Origin: Colwellia psychrerythraea
GTDB taxonomy: Bacteria > Pseudomonadota > Gammaproteobacteria > Enterobacterales > Alteromonadaceae
Assembly (NCBI RefSeq): GCF_000764185.1
Contig: NZ_JQEC01000034.1
Location: 25,026 to 89,025, forward strand
Length of the DNA: 64,000 nucleotides
Direction: 5' to 3'
The notes under the pieces are model-generated. The model was not told the origin of the DNA. It saw nothing but the letters and a program-made list of their open reading frames with translations, and ran no database searches. Shown piece after piece: positions 1 through 8,245 of this stretch (its first letter is position 1; each line of letters begins with the position of its first letter). The position numbers and the translations under genes were made by a program.

Positions 1-551
1 GTGAAAAGCAGAAGCTTGGTTTTAAAATTACGCCATTGGTATTTGTTTTAAAAGCAGCGGCAGATGCATTACGCGCCTTCCCAACGTTTAACTCAAGCTT
101 GAGTGAAGATGGTGAAAGCTTAATTTTGAAAAAATACATCCATATTGGTGTTGCCGTTGATACACCAAACGGTTTAGTTGTACCGGTAGTGCGCGATGTT
201 GATCAAAAAGGTATTCACCAGTTATCGCGTGAATTACTTGAAATCAGTATTAAAGCACGTGATGGAAAACTAAAAGCGACTGATATGCAAGGCGGTTGTT
301 TTACTATCTCTAGTCTTGGTGGTATTGGCGGTACGGCATTTACGCCAATTGTTAACGCACCAGAAGTGGCTATTTTAGGTGTTTCTAAATCAGAAATGAA
401 ACCTAAGTGGAATGGTAAAGATTTTGAACCTAAGTTAATGTTGCCTTTATCTATGTCATATGATCACCGTGTTATTGATGGTGCCTTAGCAGCACGTTTT
501 ACTGTGCATTTAGCTGGCGTAATGTCTGATATTCGTAAATTGATACTTTAG
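1..551 (+). CDS. aceF: Dihydrolipoamide acetyltransferase (pyruvate dehydrogenase E2), 3' part
   Basis: This is the C-terminal catalytic part of the E2 subunit of the pyruvate dehydrogenase complex, which moves the acetyl group from lipoyl-lysine to CoA in the cytoplasm. The reading frame is open from base 3 into the window edge, so the lipoyl and E1/E3-binding domains lie outside. The visible 183 residues carry the acyltransferase core, with VVPVVRD, the [15 protein letters not shown] segment and the catalytic DHRVIDG motif (HxxxDG) near the end. The terminus SDIRKLIL resembles the end of E. coli AceF. lpdA follows in the same orientation after about 230 bases, as in the classical aceEF-lpd order. 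Recognition is secure; only the start is missing. Confidence 0.95.
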   Translation, partial: EKQKLGFKITPLVFVLKAAADALRAFPTFNSSLSEDGESLILKKYIHIGVAVDTPNGLVVPVVRDVDQKGIHQLSRELLEISIKARDGKLKATDMQGGCFTISSLGGIGGTAFTPIVNAPEVAILGVSKSEMKPKWNGKDFEPKLMLPLSMSYDHRVIDGALAARFTVHLAGVMSDIRKLIL

Positions 552-573
552 TCGAAATTGATTAATTAAAGTT

Positions 574-607
574 GGCGAAATTCAACACATAAGAGTAGAA
601 TTTCGCC
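574..607 (+). other. Intercistronic hairpin after aceF
   Basis: A perfect 10-bp inverted repeat, GGCGAAATTC and GAATTTCGCC, encloses a 14-base loop 22 bases after the aceF stop. No T-run follows, so an mRNA-processing or 3'-stabilising hairpin between aceF and lpdA seems more likely than a full terminator. Confidence 0.5.
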
Positions 608-674
608 CATAAAATTTAAAACCAATAAATATAAATATTCAAGAATATTTCAAGACAAAGTGACTTTGTACGAT

Positions 675-766
675 AGCAAGAAAAATGCACGGAGTTGACG
701 TTAGTCAATGAGTACTTTCGCCGTAGCAATTGGACAAAAGAACAACGTATTGAATTTTTCTTAGCT
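675..766. repeat. Structured intergenic element upstream of lpdA, possibly an interspersed repeat
   Basis: The segment is bounded by AGCAAGAAAAAT (675-686) and its near reverse complement (754-766). Inside it lies a small perfect hairpin, TTGAC-GTTA-GTCAA (695-708), followed 13 bases later by CGTAGCAATTGGA (722-734). A second place in the window, 61151-61192, shows a different perfect hairpin followed, again after exactly 13 bases, by CGTAGAAATTGGA. This suggests two diverged copies of one element family with a variable hairpin and a conserved flank. Confidence 0.35.
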
Positions 767-782
767 AATAGTGAGGAAAATT

Positions 783-2216
783 ATGAGTAACGATATCAAA
801 ACTCAAGTAGTAGTATTAGGTGCAGGCCCTGGCGGCTATTCTGCAGCATTTCGTGCAGCAGATTTAGGTTTAGACGTAGTATTAGTCGAGAGCCGTGAAA
901 CATTAGGTGGCGTTTGTTTAAACGTTGGTTGTATCCCTTCTAAAGCATTACTTCACGTAGCTAAAGTAATTGATGACGCAGCAGCAATGGCGTCTCACGG
1001 TGTTACTTTTGGTAAGCCTGAAATCGATTTAGATAAAATTCGCAGCTGGAAAGACAGTGTAACTGCACAGCTTACCGGTGGTTTATCAGGTATGGCAAAA
1101 AGCCGTAAAGTAACCACAGTTTACGGCTACGGTAAATTTACTTCGGATAAAACTATTGTTGTTGAAGGCAACGATGGCGAAACAACCACTATCAGTTTTG
1201 AGAATGCTATTATTGCGGCAGGTTCATCAGTGGTTAACTTACCTTTCATTCCAACCGATGACCCACGTGTTATTGATTCAACAGGCGCGTTAGAGCTTAA
1301 AGACGTTCCAGAAGAATTGTTAGTATTGGGTGGCGGTATCATTGGCCTAGAAATGGGAACTGTATACTCAGCATTAGGTTCTAATGTATCTGTGGTTGAA
1401 TTTGCTGATCAATTAGTACCAGCTGCTGATAAAGATATTGTTAGGGTATATAACAACTACAACAAGAAAAAATTCAATATCATGTTGTCTACTAAAGTTG
1501 TTGCTGTTGAAGCAAAAGATGACGGTTTATACGTTACTTTTGAAGGCAAAAAAGCCCCAACTGAACAAGTTCGTTATGACAAAATTTTAGTTGCTGTTGG
1601 TCGTAAGCCTAACGGTCACTTAGTTGCTGCTGATAAAGCTGGCGTAAATGTTGATGAACGTGGTTTCATTAACGTATCTAAAGAGTTACGTACTAACGTA
1701 CCTCATATCTTCGCCATCGGTGATGTTGTTGGTCAACCTATGCTTGCTCATAAAGCTGTTCATGAAGCACATTGTGCAGCAGAAGTTATTTCTGGTAAGA
1801 AACATGAGTTTGACCCACGTTGTATCCCTTCAATTGCTTATACTGATCCAGAAATGGCTTGGGTTGGCGTTACTGAAGCAGAAGCAAAAGCTGAAGGTTT
1901 AAACATTGAAGTTGCTAACTTCCCATGGGCTGCTTCTGGTCGTGCTATCGCTTCTGCACGTACTGAAGGTAAAACTAAGATGATCTTTGAAAAAGAAACA
2001 GGTCGTGTTCTTGGTGGTGCTATTGTCGGTATCAATGCTGGCGAAATGCTTGGTGAAATCTGTTTAGCCGTTGAAATGGGCGCTGATGCTGAAGATCTTG
2101 CATTAACGATTCATGCTCACCCAACGTTAAATGAGTCAATTGGCTTAGCAGCAGAAATATTTGAAGGGTCAATCACTGATTTACCAAATGCTAAAGCAGT
2201 AAAGAAAAAGAAGTAA
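783..2216 (+). CDS. lpdA: Dihydrolipoyl dehydrogenase (E3)
   Basis: This flavoprotein reoxidises dihydrolipoamide with NAD+ for the pyruvate and 2-oxoglutarate dehydrogenase complexes. The N-terminal FAD-binding motif GAGPGGYSAA is followed by the redox disulfide GGVCLNVGCIPSK. The NAD-binding GGGIIGLEMG lies near residue 185, and the C-terminal dimer interface carries the catalytic HAHPTLNE. The 477-residue length is typical. I chose the ATG at 783 because AGGAAA lies just upstream; an in-frame GTG at 771 would add four residues overlapping that ribosome site. It follows aceF and ends at a hairpin terminator, so it is probably co-transcribed with aceEF, perhaps also from a promoter in the 230-base gap. 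Confidence 0.96.
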   Translation: MSNDIKTQVVVLGAGPGGYSAAFRAADLGLDVVLVESRETLGGVCLNVGCIPSKALLHVAKVIDDAAAMASHGVTFGKPEIDLDKIRSWKDSVTAQLTGGLSGMAKSRKVTTVYGYGKFTSDKTIVVEGNDGETTTISFENAIIAAGSSVVNLPFIPTDDPRVIDSTGALELKDVPEELLVLGGGIIGLEMGTVYSALGSNVSVVEFADQLVPAADKDIVRVYNNYNKKKFNIMLSTKVVAVEAKDDGLYVTFEGKKAPTEQVRYDKILVAVGRKPNGHLVAADKAGVNVDERGFINVSKELRTNVPHIFAIGDVVGQPMLAHKAVHEAHCAAEVISGKKHEFDPRCIPSIAYTDPEMAWVGVTEAEAKAEGLNIEVANFPWAASGRAIASARTEGKTKMIFEKETGRVLGGAIVGINAGEMLGEICLAVEMGADAEDLALTIHAHPTLNESIGLAAEIFEGSITDLPNAKAVKKKK

Positions 2217-2256
2217 ATCGCTAGGGCTTCATGAACGTGGAGTAAGCTAGCATATC

Positions 2257-2308
2257 AAAAAAGCCTGTTGCTACTAGTAAATTCTAGGAGGAACGGGCTT
2301 TTTGTTTT
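2257..2308 (+). terminator. Rho-independent terminator after lpdA
   Basis: AAAAAGCCTGTT pairs with AACGGGCTTTTT across a loop that holds a further small CTAG-based stem. A T-rich run follows, 40 bases after the lpdA stop. It marks the end of the pyruvate dehydrogenase operon. Confidence 0.8.
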
Positions 2309-2567
2309 AATAGACCTCTGTAACTGGCTTGTTCAATTACAGAGCTTATGGACAAGGGGATACAGCCTTGCTTTATATATGACAATGTCTATGAGCAGTA
2401 ATTTTCGTGATAGATGAATCATATTTACTTAGCTTGAAGGCTCAAAGTTATATTTAAGCTGTTAAAATAAATATATAAGTAATTAGGATATTATAATTAT
2501 GCCTAGTAAGCTCTAGAATGTTGATGGAACAATTAAATACGTTTAATGTAATCGCCAAGGAGAGGAT
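2309..2567. other. Gene-free stretch before the pilin gene
   Basis: No coding frame is supported here. A small inverted repeat (CTCTGTAA at 2316-2323, TTACAGAG at 2337-2344) follows the lpdA terminator. The rest is AT-rich and probably holds the pilin promoter, though I cannot name convincing -35 and -10 boxes. A clear ribosome site (AAGGAGAGG) precedes the pilin start. Confidence 0.4.
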
Positions 2568-3128
2568 ATGAACAATAAAGGTTTTACATTAATCGAATTA
2601 ATTGTAGTAGTGGTCTTATTGGCTATTTTAGCAATAACAGCAGCACCTAAATTTATCAACCTTCAGGATGATGCCAATGATGCAGTAATGTTAGCAATGA
2701 AAGGAGCACTTAAATCGGCTGAAACATTGATTGCATTGAAAATACGACTAAATCCAGAGGATTTAAATGCTAACCAAAACCGCTTCACTCTTGATGGTGG
2801 TCAAAATATACGTGTTAGAGGTAAACTAGCGGATGGCCGCTGGAATAACACTTTTGTGTACCTTGTCGACTTTGCAGATATAGGCCAAGTTTCATCAAAT
2901 AATTGTACTGATGAATCACTTAAATGGTGTGTACGGCAGCGGGGACAGAATTGGTTTATTAGTCGAGGCTTTGCAACTATTGGTACGGGGCGAGGCTTTG
3001 TTATTTTTCCGCTTGGAAAAAACGTTAATCAAGATAGTTGTTATATATATTATATGAATCAAAACGATACTGCTATTCCTGCCATTGCTCAACCATCAAT
3101 TATAGGTATAGATCTTAGTGATTGTTAA
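2568..3128 (+). CDS. MSHA-type type IV prepilin-like protein
   Basis: The protein begins with a short basic leader and the prepilin peptidase site MNNKG/FTLIEL, followed by the hydrophobic helix that anchors pilins in the inner membrane and packs the pilus core. The TAAPKFINLQDDA segment is typical of MSHA pilins. The C-terminal half has several cysteines (NNCTDE, LKWC, DSCYIYY, final C), suited to disulfide-closed pilin loops. At 186 residues the length fits a major or minor pilin. No assembly genes are nearby, so this is an orphan pilin that would need an MSHA or type II-like machine encoded elsewhere. A strong ribosome site supports the start. Whether it is MshA itself or a paralogue cannot be told here. 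Confidence 0.85.
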   Translation: MNNKGFTLIELIVVVVLLAILAITAAPKFINLQDDANDAVMLAMKGALKSAETLIALKIRLNPEDLNANQNRFTLDGGQNIRVRGKLADGRWNNTFVYLVDFADIGQVSSNNCTDESLKWCVRQRGQNWFISRGFATIGTGRGFVIFPLGKNVNQDSCYIYYMNQNDTAIPAIAQPSIIGIDLSDC

Positions 3129-3171
3129 TCTATTGCTAATTAATCTTCTGGTGGTTGAGCCAGTGGTTTAA

Positions 3172-4467
3172 TTATTGTGAGTGATCGCTTGGCAGAGTAA
3201 TTTTAAAACAAGCACCTGGTAACTGACCTTCAATCAGGTTAATAGTACCGTGATGTTTGTTAACAATAGATAATACGATAGCAAGTCCTAGTCCACAGCC
3301 GCCAGAGTCTCTTGATCGGCTCGCATCTAAACGCGTAAAGGGTTCAAATATTCTTGAGGATTTACCTGGTGGAATACCCATTCCGTCATCTTCTAAAGTA
3401 ATGACAATACCGTCATTTGTTACAACAAGGGCAACATTGCATTGTTCGTTGGCAAAACGGCCGGCATTCCTCAGCAAGTTTATCAACAGTCGCTTAAGCA
3501 GTTTAGTATTACCTTTAAGATAGGCCGCTTCATTTGTTGTTAGTTTAAATACAACTTCAGGGTAAAAGTCTTTAACTTCGTCAATGGCAGCCATACAAGT
3601 ATCAAACAGATTAACGTTTTCTAAGGAAATAATGGCTTCACTATCTTTTAATTTAGCGTAGTAAAGTAGCTCCTTTACTAATTTATCCAGATCTTCCAGC
3701 GCGGTATGCATGCTACGTCTTAAACGGTCATGCTCATGTTCAGGTGTTTCTTCGAGCATCTCTAAGGCAAATTGAATTCTTGCCATAGGGCTTCGAAATT
3801 CATGGGCGACACCATGAAGTAAATCTCGTTGTAAAATTAATCGTTCGGAATTTTCTTGCTGAGCTTTAAGCATTACCTTATTGAGATCTTTAATGTTTTC
3901 ATAAATGCTTTGTGTGTCATTACTGACGTTAAAAGGCAAATTTTGTAACATAGCAGAAACGTTCTCTTTATGTTTTTCTATAGTGGTCAAGTACCAATAT
4001 ATTATCGGCAAATTGATAATAAGTGCACAGAGCCAGCTAAACCAATCAAGTAAGAATGTTTGCCAGTTTGTGAAGGCGATGGGTCCTATTTCAGCAACAT
4101 AATACTTATCAAGGGGGTAATAAATTACTGAGCTATTAATATCGATAAGGCCAGATTGTGCTTGTTTTAATTGTAATAATTTAAAGTTCTCAGCAGAGAA
4201 ATTTTCAGCTGTTCTATCAATGAGTAAACATTCTGTATCAAAGATTTGTCCTAGTTTAATTGCTTGTCTTTGCCATTGATTATTTGGAACATCACTAAAG
4301 GTTTTATGCATTTTCTCTTTGACTTGTAATAAGTAATTTTCATATTGCTTATAAACAAAAGTTTCCAGAGAGTAATAAACATGAGTATTTAATAAACTGG
4401 CGATAGTAATATTAAAGAGCAAAAGGGCTAGAACAAGTGTGCTTGGCTTTGCATTGCTAATTTGCAA
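3172..4467 (-). CDS. Sensor histidine kinase, RstB-like
   Basis: This is an inner-membrane sensor kinase of 431 residues. One transmembrane helix lies near residues 10-31 and another near 137-160, enclosing a periplasmic sensor of about 105 residues. The dimerisation/phosphoacceptor box is GVAHEFRSPMARIQF. The ATP-binding domain shows the N box (LINLLRNAGRF), G1 (DDGMGIPPG) and G2 (GGCGLGLAI). RSPMARIQFALEM resembles RstB of enterobacteria. Its start overlaps the end of the response regulator gene by 11 bases, so the two are translationally coupled. The signal is unknown. It is the last gene of a four-gene cluster that begins with a secreted protease. Confidence 0.88.
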   Translation of the reverse strand: MQISNAKPSTLVLALLLFNITIASLLNTHVYYSLETFVYKQYENYLLQVKEKMHKTFSDVPNNQWQRQAIKLGQIFDTECLLIDRTAENFSAENFKLLQLKQAQSGLIDINSSVIYYPLDKYYVAEIGPIAFTNWQTFLLDWFSWLCALIINLPIIYWYLTTIEKHKENVSAMLQNLPFNVSNDTQSIYENIKDLNKVMLKAQQENSERLILQRDLLHGVAHEFRSPMARIQFALEMLEETPEHEHDRLRRSMHTALEDLDKLVKELLYYAKLKDSEAIISLENVNLFDTCMAAIDEVKDFYPEVVFKLTTNEAAYLKGNTKLLKRLLINLLRNAGRFANEQCNVALVVTNDGIVITLEDDGMGIPPGKSSRIFEPFTRLDASRSRDSGGCGLGLAIVLSIVNKHHGTINLIEGQLPGACFKITLPSDHSQ

Positions 4468-5167
4468 GTAGATAACCCTTATTACGAATAGTTTTAATTA
4501 TTTTTGGCTCTTTGGGATCATCACCTAGTTTTTTTCTTAATCTTGAGATTCTAAGGTCGATAGAACGGTCAAAACCATCATAATCTAATTTAAAAATTTC
4601 TTTATGTAACTGATCTCTAGAAATAATACTTCCAGCATTCATTGCTAGGACCCAAAGTAGGTCGAATTCAGCACTTGATAAGGTGATATCACTTTCATTA
4701 TAGCGGACAATACGTTTTCTAATATCAATGGTGAGAGCGCCATTGCTGACCTGTTTTATATCCTGTAAAGATAGATTTTTAAAGTGTGATTGTCTTCTTA
4801 ATTGAGCCCTGATGTGAGCCAATAAAACCCGCGGCTTTATTGGCTTACATAAGTAATCATCAGCGCCCACTTCTAACCCGGTAACCTCATCGATATCATC
4901 ATCTAACGCAGTCAACATAATGATAGGATTAATGAAATCAGGCTTTAATTGGCGGCAAATAGTTAAACCGTCTACGCCAGGTAACATAAGATCCAAAACA
5001 ATGAGGTCTGGTTGAATATGTGCGACAGTTGTTAGCGCATTGGCACCATTATGTTCCACACTTACCTGATAACCATTCATGGTTAAAAACTGACTAATGA
5101 GTGAGGTGAGCTCAGCATCATCATCGATAATTAAAATGGTTTCACTGCTTTGCATGTCTGTTTTCAT
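4457..5167 (-). CDS. OmpR-family response regulator, RstA-like
   Basis: This 236-residue two-domain transcription factor has a receiver domain with the acidic pocket (IIDDD), the phosphoacceptor aspartate in IVLDLMLPG and the conserved lysine in DYLCKP. A winged-helix DNA-binding domain follows, with DRSIDLRISRLRKKLGDD as the recognition region. The receiver resembles RstA more than OmpR or PhoP. An alternative start at the fifth codon (MQSSETILI) is possible. The kinase follows with an 11-base overlap, and the lipoprotein gene ends 5 bases upstream. OmpR-type regulators bind direct repeats about 11 bp apart; such repeats occur in the palindrome at 7917-7958 upstream of this cluster, so autoregulation is plausible. 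Confidence 0.9.
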   Translation of the reverse strand: MKTDMQSSETILIIDDDAELTSLISQFLTMNGYQVSVEHNGANALTTVAHIQPDLIVLDLMLPGVDGLTICRQLKPDFINPIIMLTALDDDIDEVTGLEVGADDYLCKPIKPRVLLAHIRAQLRRQSHFKNLSLQDIKQVSNGALTIDIRKRIVRYNESDITLSSAEFDLLWVLAMNAGSIISRDQLHKEIFKLDYDGFDRSIDLRISRLRKKLGDDPKEPKIIKTIRNKGYLLAN

Positions 5168-5172
5168 ATGTA

Positions 5173-5532
5173 TTATTTATGCTCTATTTTTTGGCAAAGA
5201 TCATAGATGTTAGTATTATACTCTTTAGCAAACTGATACTTCACTCGGCGCTCTTGTTTATCACTTGGGCTTTTTATGACATCACCGGTGCCGTGTATGG
5301 GTTTTATACCACATTGTTTTTTAAGTGCAGTAAAGTTGTTGGTTTCAAAACCAGGTATTACCGGATTTCTGCCAAGCGTGTACATTAATCTATGGTCCTT
5401 ATTCTCCTTAGCTACATTGATTGCTTGAGCAACATTAGCAGGCAACTCGACCAGTTGTGACTGTGCACTCTGACTTATATCACTGCCGCAAGCCGTTAAG
5501 ATGAGTAGATTTAACCAAAGTAAATTTTTCAT
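5173..5532 (-). CDS. Small lipoprotein between protease and two-component genes
   Basis: I do not recognise this 119-residue protein. It begins with a short hydrophobic segment ending in a lipobox (LILTAC), so it should be lipidated at Cys15 and anchored in the envelope. The mature part is hydrophilic, with two cysteines (KKQCGIKP and YDLCQK) that could form a disulfide. Its start overlaps the protease stop by four bases (ATGA arrangement) and its stop lies 5 bases before the response regulator start. This location suggests a role in sensing or restraining the protease or the kinase, but nothing in the sequence shows which. Confidence 0.7.
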   Translation of the reverse strand: MKNLLWLNLLILTACGSDISQSAQSQLVELPANVAQAINVAKENKDHRLMYTLGRNPVIPGFETNNFTALKKQCGIKPIHGTGDVIKSPSDKQERRVKYQFAKEYNTNIYDLCQKIEHK

Positions 5533-7844
5533 TTGTATACCCCTTTAAAAGCTCTATTTCTTAACGCTATTACTGTTAGCAATAATAGATAGTACATACT
5601 ACCACCGGAAGATTTTTTTGTCGGTTTAACAACAGCAACATTCGCTGTGACGGTAATCGTTAATGCCGCTGATGCGAGGTCGCCACTGCTGTCTGATAAG
5701 GTATAAGTTAACTGCTCAGTACCAACAAAGCCTTGAGCTGGTGTATAGGTCAGTTTATTGTCATTGATGGTGACGTTACCTGTACCTGTATAGTTAACAC
5801 TCTTTAATTGTAAGCTCTGACCATCGGTATTGATGTCATTACTTAACACATCGATTGTTGTTACTTTATCTTGCTCTAGTGTTATTTGATCATCAACCGC
5901 AGTAGGTTTGCTATTGGTACTACCTTGATTATTAATCTGAAAATCTTGGTTATTGATAGCAAAGAAAATATTATTATCACAGGTTAATTTTAATCGTGCT
6001 TTTTCGGTTGTTATCTCGGGTAAATTGATCTCTTCACTACCATCATTAGCTGTTTTACTTGCCAATGTTTGACTGAAGGTTAAACCAGAATCAACAGAAA
6101 GTAATAAGTTAACTTGGGTACATGAAATGGGCGCTTGTTCGGTGGCTGCCGTATGCCAAGTGACTAATTGCTTGCTACTATTCCAATTACTAGGTTGGCT
6201 AATGCTGAAACCTTGTTGGTTAGTGATAACACTAAGCTTTGTCGCATCATCACTGACATTACCTTGATTATCTCTAACAACTAGTCTGAAATTTAGTGCT
6301 CGGGTAGTTGTGGGTAATGTTTCTCCAAACACTTGTTTATTGGCTAAAATGTCTGCCATGGCAGGAAGAGTACGGCTTGTATCTGCTGATGGCGATAGTG
6401 TTTTAAATAATGGTCTACTGCCATCATCTGTTTGGTCTTCAGCTTTGTTACTCGTTGCACCACCTAAGTCAAATTGTTCCCAGCTATGGGTTAAGGTGTT
6501 ACCTTCTACATCAGTTGCAGAGCCTGTTAGGGTGAAAGGTGTACGAGCAGGAATGGTATAGTCACTCCCCGCATTTACTGTTGGTGCAGTATTATTTAGC
6601 TGTGTTTTAACGCCACAGGATGAACTGATTTGTCGATTAAACTCACTAATTTGATCAATTGAATGAATATGAAAATATGGGTTGGAAGCATTTTGTAAAT
6701 CTTGGCCATCACAAATTCCGGCATAACCCATAATAGAAGAAGCACTACCGGGCTCATATGCACTGTTTGCTTCTCTGTTGTCTTGACAAGAACCTTGACT
6801 GCCATTAAAGGTATGTTCAGCACCAAACTGATGACCAATTTCATGGGCAACATAATCAATATAAAAGGCATCGGCTGTTGGGCTATCACTTCCTGTTAGG
6901 CCTTCCGCTTTTTCAGCAGAACAAACAACAGCAAAGCCAGCTAACCCACCACCACCGGTGCCAAGTAAATGGCCAATATCATAATTACTGACACCGATTG
7001 CGCCATTAATTACTTGGCTTATTAAATCAATATCTTCATCGGTATTTTTAAAGGGGTCGGTAGAGGCATCTAAATAAATAATGGCGTCATTATTGGCCAC
7101 TAATTCAAATTGTATTGCTAAGTCTCTACTGTAAACTTCATTTACTCGATTGAGCAAAGTTACTATGGCGGCTAAAGACTTCTCTTTAGTGCCACCATGA
7201 AAACTACTGTACTCAGCAGTCGCCGCTATCGCTATTTTATAAGTGATTAAATCATTTGTTGTTTTTTTAATTGTTTTTCTAGCTACATTTCTAAGCGATA
7301 ATAGCGACATTGAATTTTTTCTAGGCGCTAATCTTCGTCCTTGAGCATCTTTAGTTAACGGTAGTGCATCTTTTTTAAAGTAGCTTTGATACTGGTGATT
7401 GTTTGTCCGGCTAATTGGTTCTATATAGACCTTTTCTTTTTCATAATTAAATACGCCATGGAAACCATGGGGGGTAATATCAAACCGGCCCGAATGCTCA
7501 GGGTTATTAACTTGGTAGCCAGTAAAGGTTTTAATTGATGGGTATTTTTCAGCTAACTCGCTACTCATTATCGTTGAAGAGCTAAGCTTAAACTGGACAA
7601 ACTCTCCATCAGGCAAAGGTAAATCAATAAGCAGGGATTTATTATTCCTAGTCAATTGCTCTAATTCAGCGATATTTATATCGAAAGTTTTTTTGTCAGA
7701 GGCTTTGCCATTAATAAGTCTATTCTTATGCTCATTTGTTAACTTGGTGGTATGCCACTGTTCATTTGAGAAGAGTGCACTATTTTGCGCGTTGGCATTA
7801 GTTACCATGCATAGCAAGCTGGCAAGCAGGATTGATGTTTTCAT
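5529..7844 (-). CDS. Secreted reprolysin-like zinc metalloprotease with GlyGly-CTERM-like tail
   Basis: This 771-residue preproprotein has a signal peptide ending near MVTNANAQ, a propeptide-like region of about 180 residues and a metzincin catalytic domain. The zinc motif HEIGHQFGAEH (His334, Glu335, His338, His344) is followed by the Met-turn region SSIMGYAG. Ig/cadherin-like repeats come next (TVNAGSDYTIPARTPFTL; QDKVTTIDVLSNDIN). The C-terminus reads SSGGSMYYLLLLTVIALRNRAF: glycines, a hydrophobic helix and basic residues. That matches the GlyGly-CTERM sorting signal handled by rhombosortase and type II secretion in Vibrio and Shewanella. It heads the four-gene cluster and overlaps the lipoprotein gene by four bases. 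Family assignment is firm; substrate is unknown. Confidence 0.88.
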   Translation of the reverse strand: MKTSILLASLLCMVTNANAQNSALFSNEQWHTTKLTNEHKNRLINGKASDKKTFDINIAELEQLTRNNKSLLIDLPLPDGEFVQFKLSSSTIMSSELAEKYPSIKTFTGYQVNNPEHSGRFDITPHGFHGVFNYEKEKVYIEPISRTNNHQYQSYFKKDALPLTKDAQGRRLAPRKNSMSLLSLRNVARKTIKKTTNDLITYKIAIAATAEYSSFHGGTKEKSLAAIVTLLNRVNEVYSRDLAIQFELVANNDAIIYLDASTDPFKNTDEDIDLISQVINGAIGVSNYDIGHLLGTGGGGLAGFAVVCSAEKAEGLTGSDSPTADAFYIDYVAHEIGHQFGAEHTFNGSQGSCQDNREANSAYEPGSASSIMGYAGICDGQDLQNASNPYFHIHSIDQISEFNRQISSSCGVKTQLNNTAPTVNAGSDYTIPARTPFTLTGSATDVEGNTLTHSWEQFDLGGATSNKAEDQTDDGSRPLFKTLSPSADTSRTLPAMADILANKQVFGETLPTTTRALNFRLVVRDNQGNVSDDATKLSVITNQQGFSISQPSNWNSSKQLVTWHTAATEQAPISCTQVNLLLSVDSGLTFSQTLASKTANDGSEEINLPEITTEKARLKLTCDNNIFFAINNQDFQINNQGSTNSKPTAVDDQITLEQDKVTTIDVLSNDINTDGQSLQLKSVNYTGTGNVTINDNKLTYTPAQGFVGTEQLTYTLSDSSGDLASAALTITVTANVAVVKPTKKSSGGSMYYLLLLTVIALRNRAFKGVYK

Positions 7845-7894
7845 AAAACCTCGAATATATTAGCCGTTAAAGATGAAGATAATGTACCTTGTTA

Positions 7895-7958
7895 ATAATA
7901 GTCTCAGCGTACCCATTTGTTTAACATTTGTATCAAAAGTGATACAAATGTTAAACAA
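7895..7958 (-). promoter_or_regulatory. Perfect 19-bp palindrome and likely promoter of the protease/two-component cluster
   Basis: TTGTTTAACATTTGTATCA (7917-7935) is repeated exactly, inverted, at 7940-7958 with a four-base spacer. Each arm contains two hexamers 11 bp apart, TGTTTA-N5-TGTATC, the layout of PhoP/OmpR-class binding boxes. A minus-strand TATTAT (7900-7895) lies 16 bp from the palindrome edge and could be the -10 box, leaving the palindrome over the -35 region. There is no T-run to suggest a terminator. The near edge is 72 bases from the protease start codon. Confidence 0.6.
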
Positions 7959-8169
7959 GGTTTAAATACCTAAGTGGTAAAACACTTGAAGAAGTTTTGG
8001 TATGTTGAGGCTTTTTCATGTGCTGAAGTACAGCTTAGGCACACTTTTAATAATGAACTGCTGGTGTTCTGACTAGAGGGATTGTTAGTCTAAATCTGTG
8101 TTTAATAGTTGTATAAATTTTTTTATTAACTGAAAAGTTGAGAATAAACCACCGTTTTAGTAAACGCTA

Positions 8170-8223
8170 AAATAGATAAATAAGTCAGTTACTTATCTCT
8201 GTAACTGGCTTATTTATCTATTT
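8170..8223 (-). terminator. Long hairpin downstream of the 8246-8857 gene
   Basis: Two 23-base arms (8170-8192 and 8201-8223) are complementary at all but one position, around an eight-base loop. It lies 23 bases past the stop of the minus-strand gene, and the distal arm on that strand is T-rich and ends TATTTT. A terminator is the simplest reading, although the stem is unusually long. Confidence 0.5.
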
Positions 8224-8245
8224 GAATGGTGATTTATTTATCTTA

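Noticed and set aside
5527..5540. TTGTATACCC near the lipoprotein start as a further GntR-type operator.
   Set aside because: Only half of the palindrome matches and it lies inside an operon. GTATAC occurs about ten times in the window.
7917..7958. The 19-bp palindrome as a terminator of the upstream gene.
   Set aside because: It has no T-run on either strand, and a better hairpin stands right after the upstream gene.
2316..8215. CTCTGTAACTGGCTT occurs both near 2316 and near 8197, suggesting a repeat.
   Set aside because: A shared 15-mer is expected about once or twice by chance in a 64-kb AT-rich window, and the flanks do not align.
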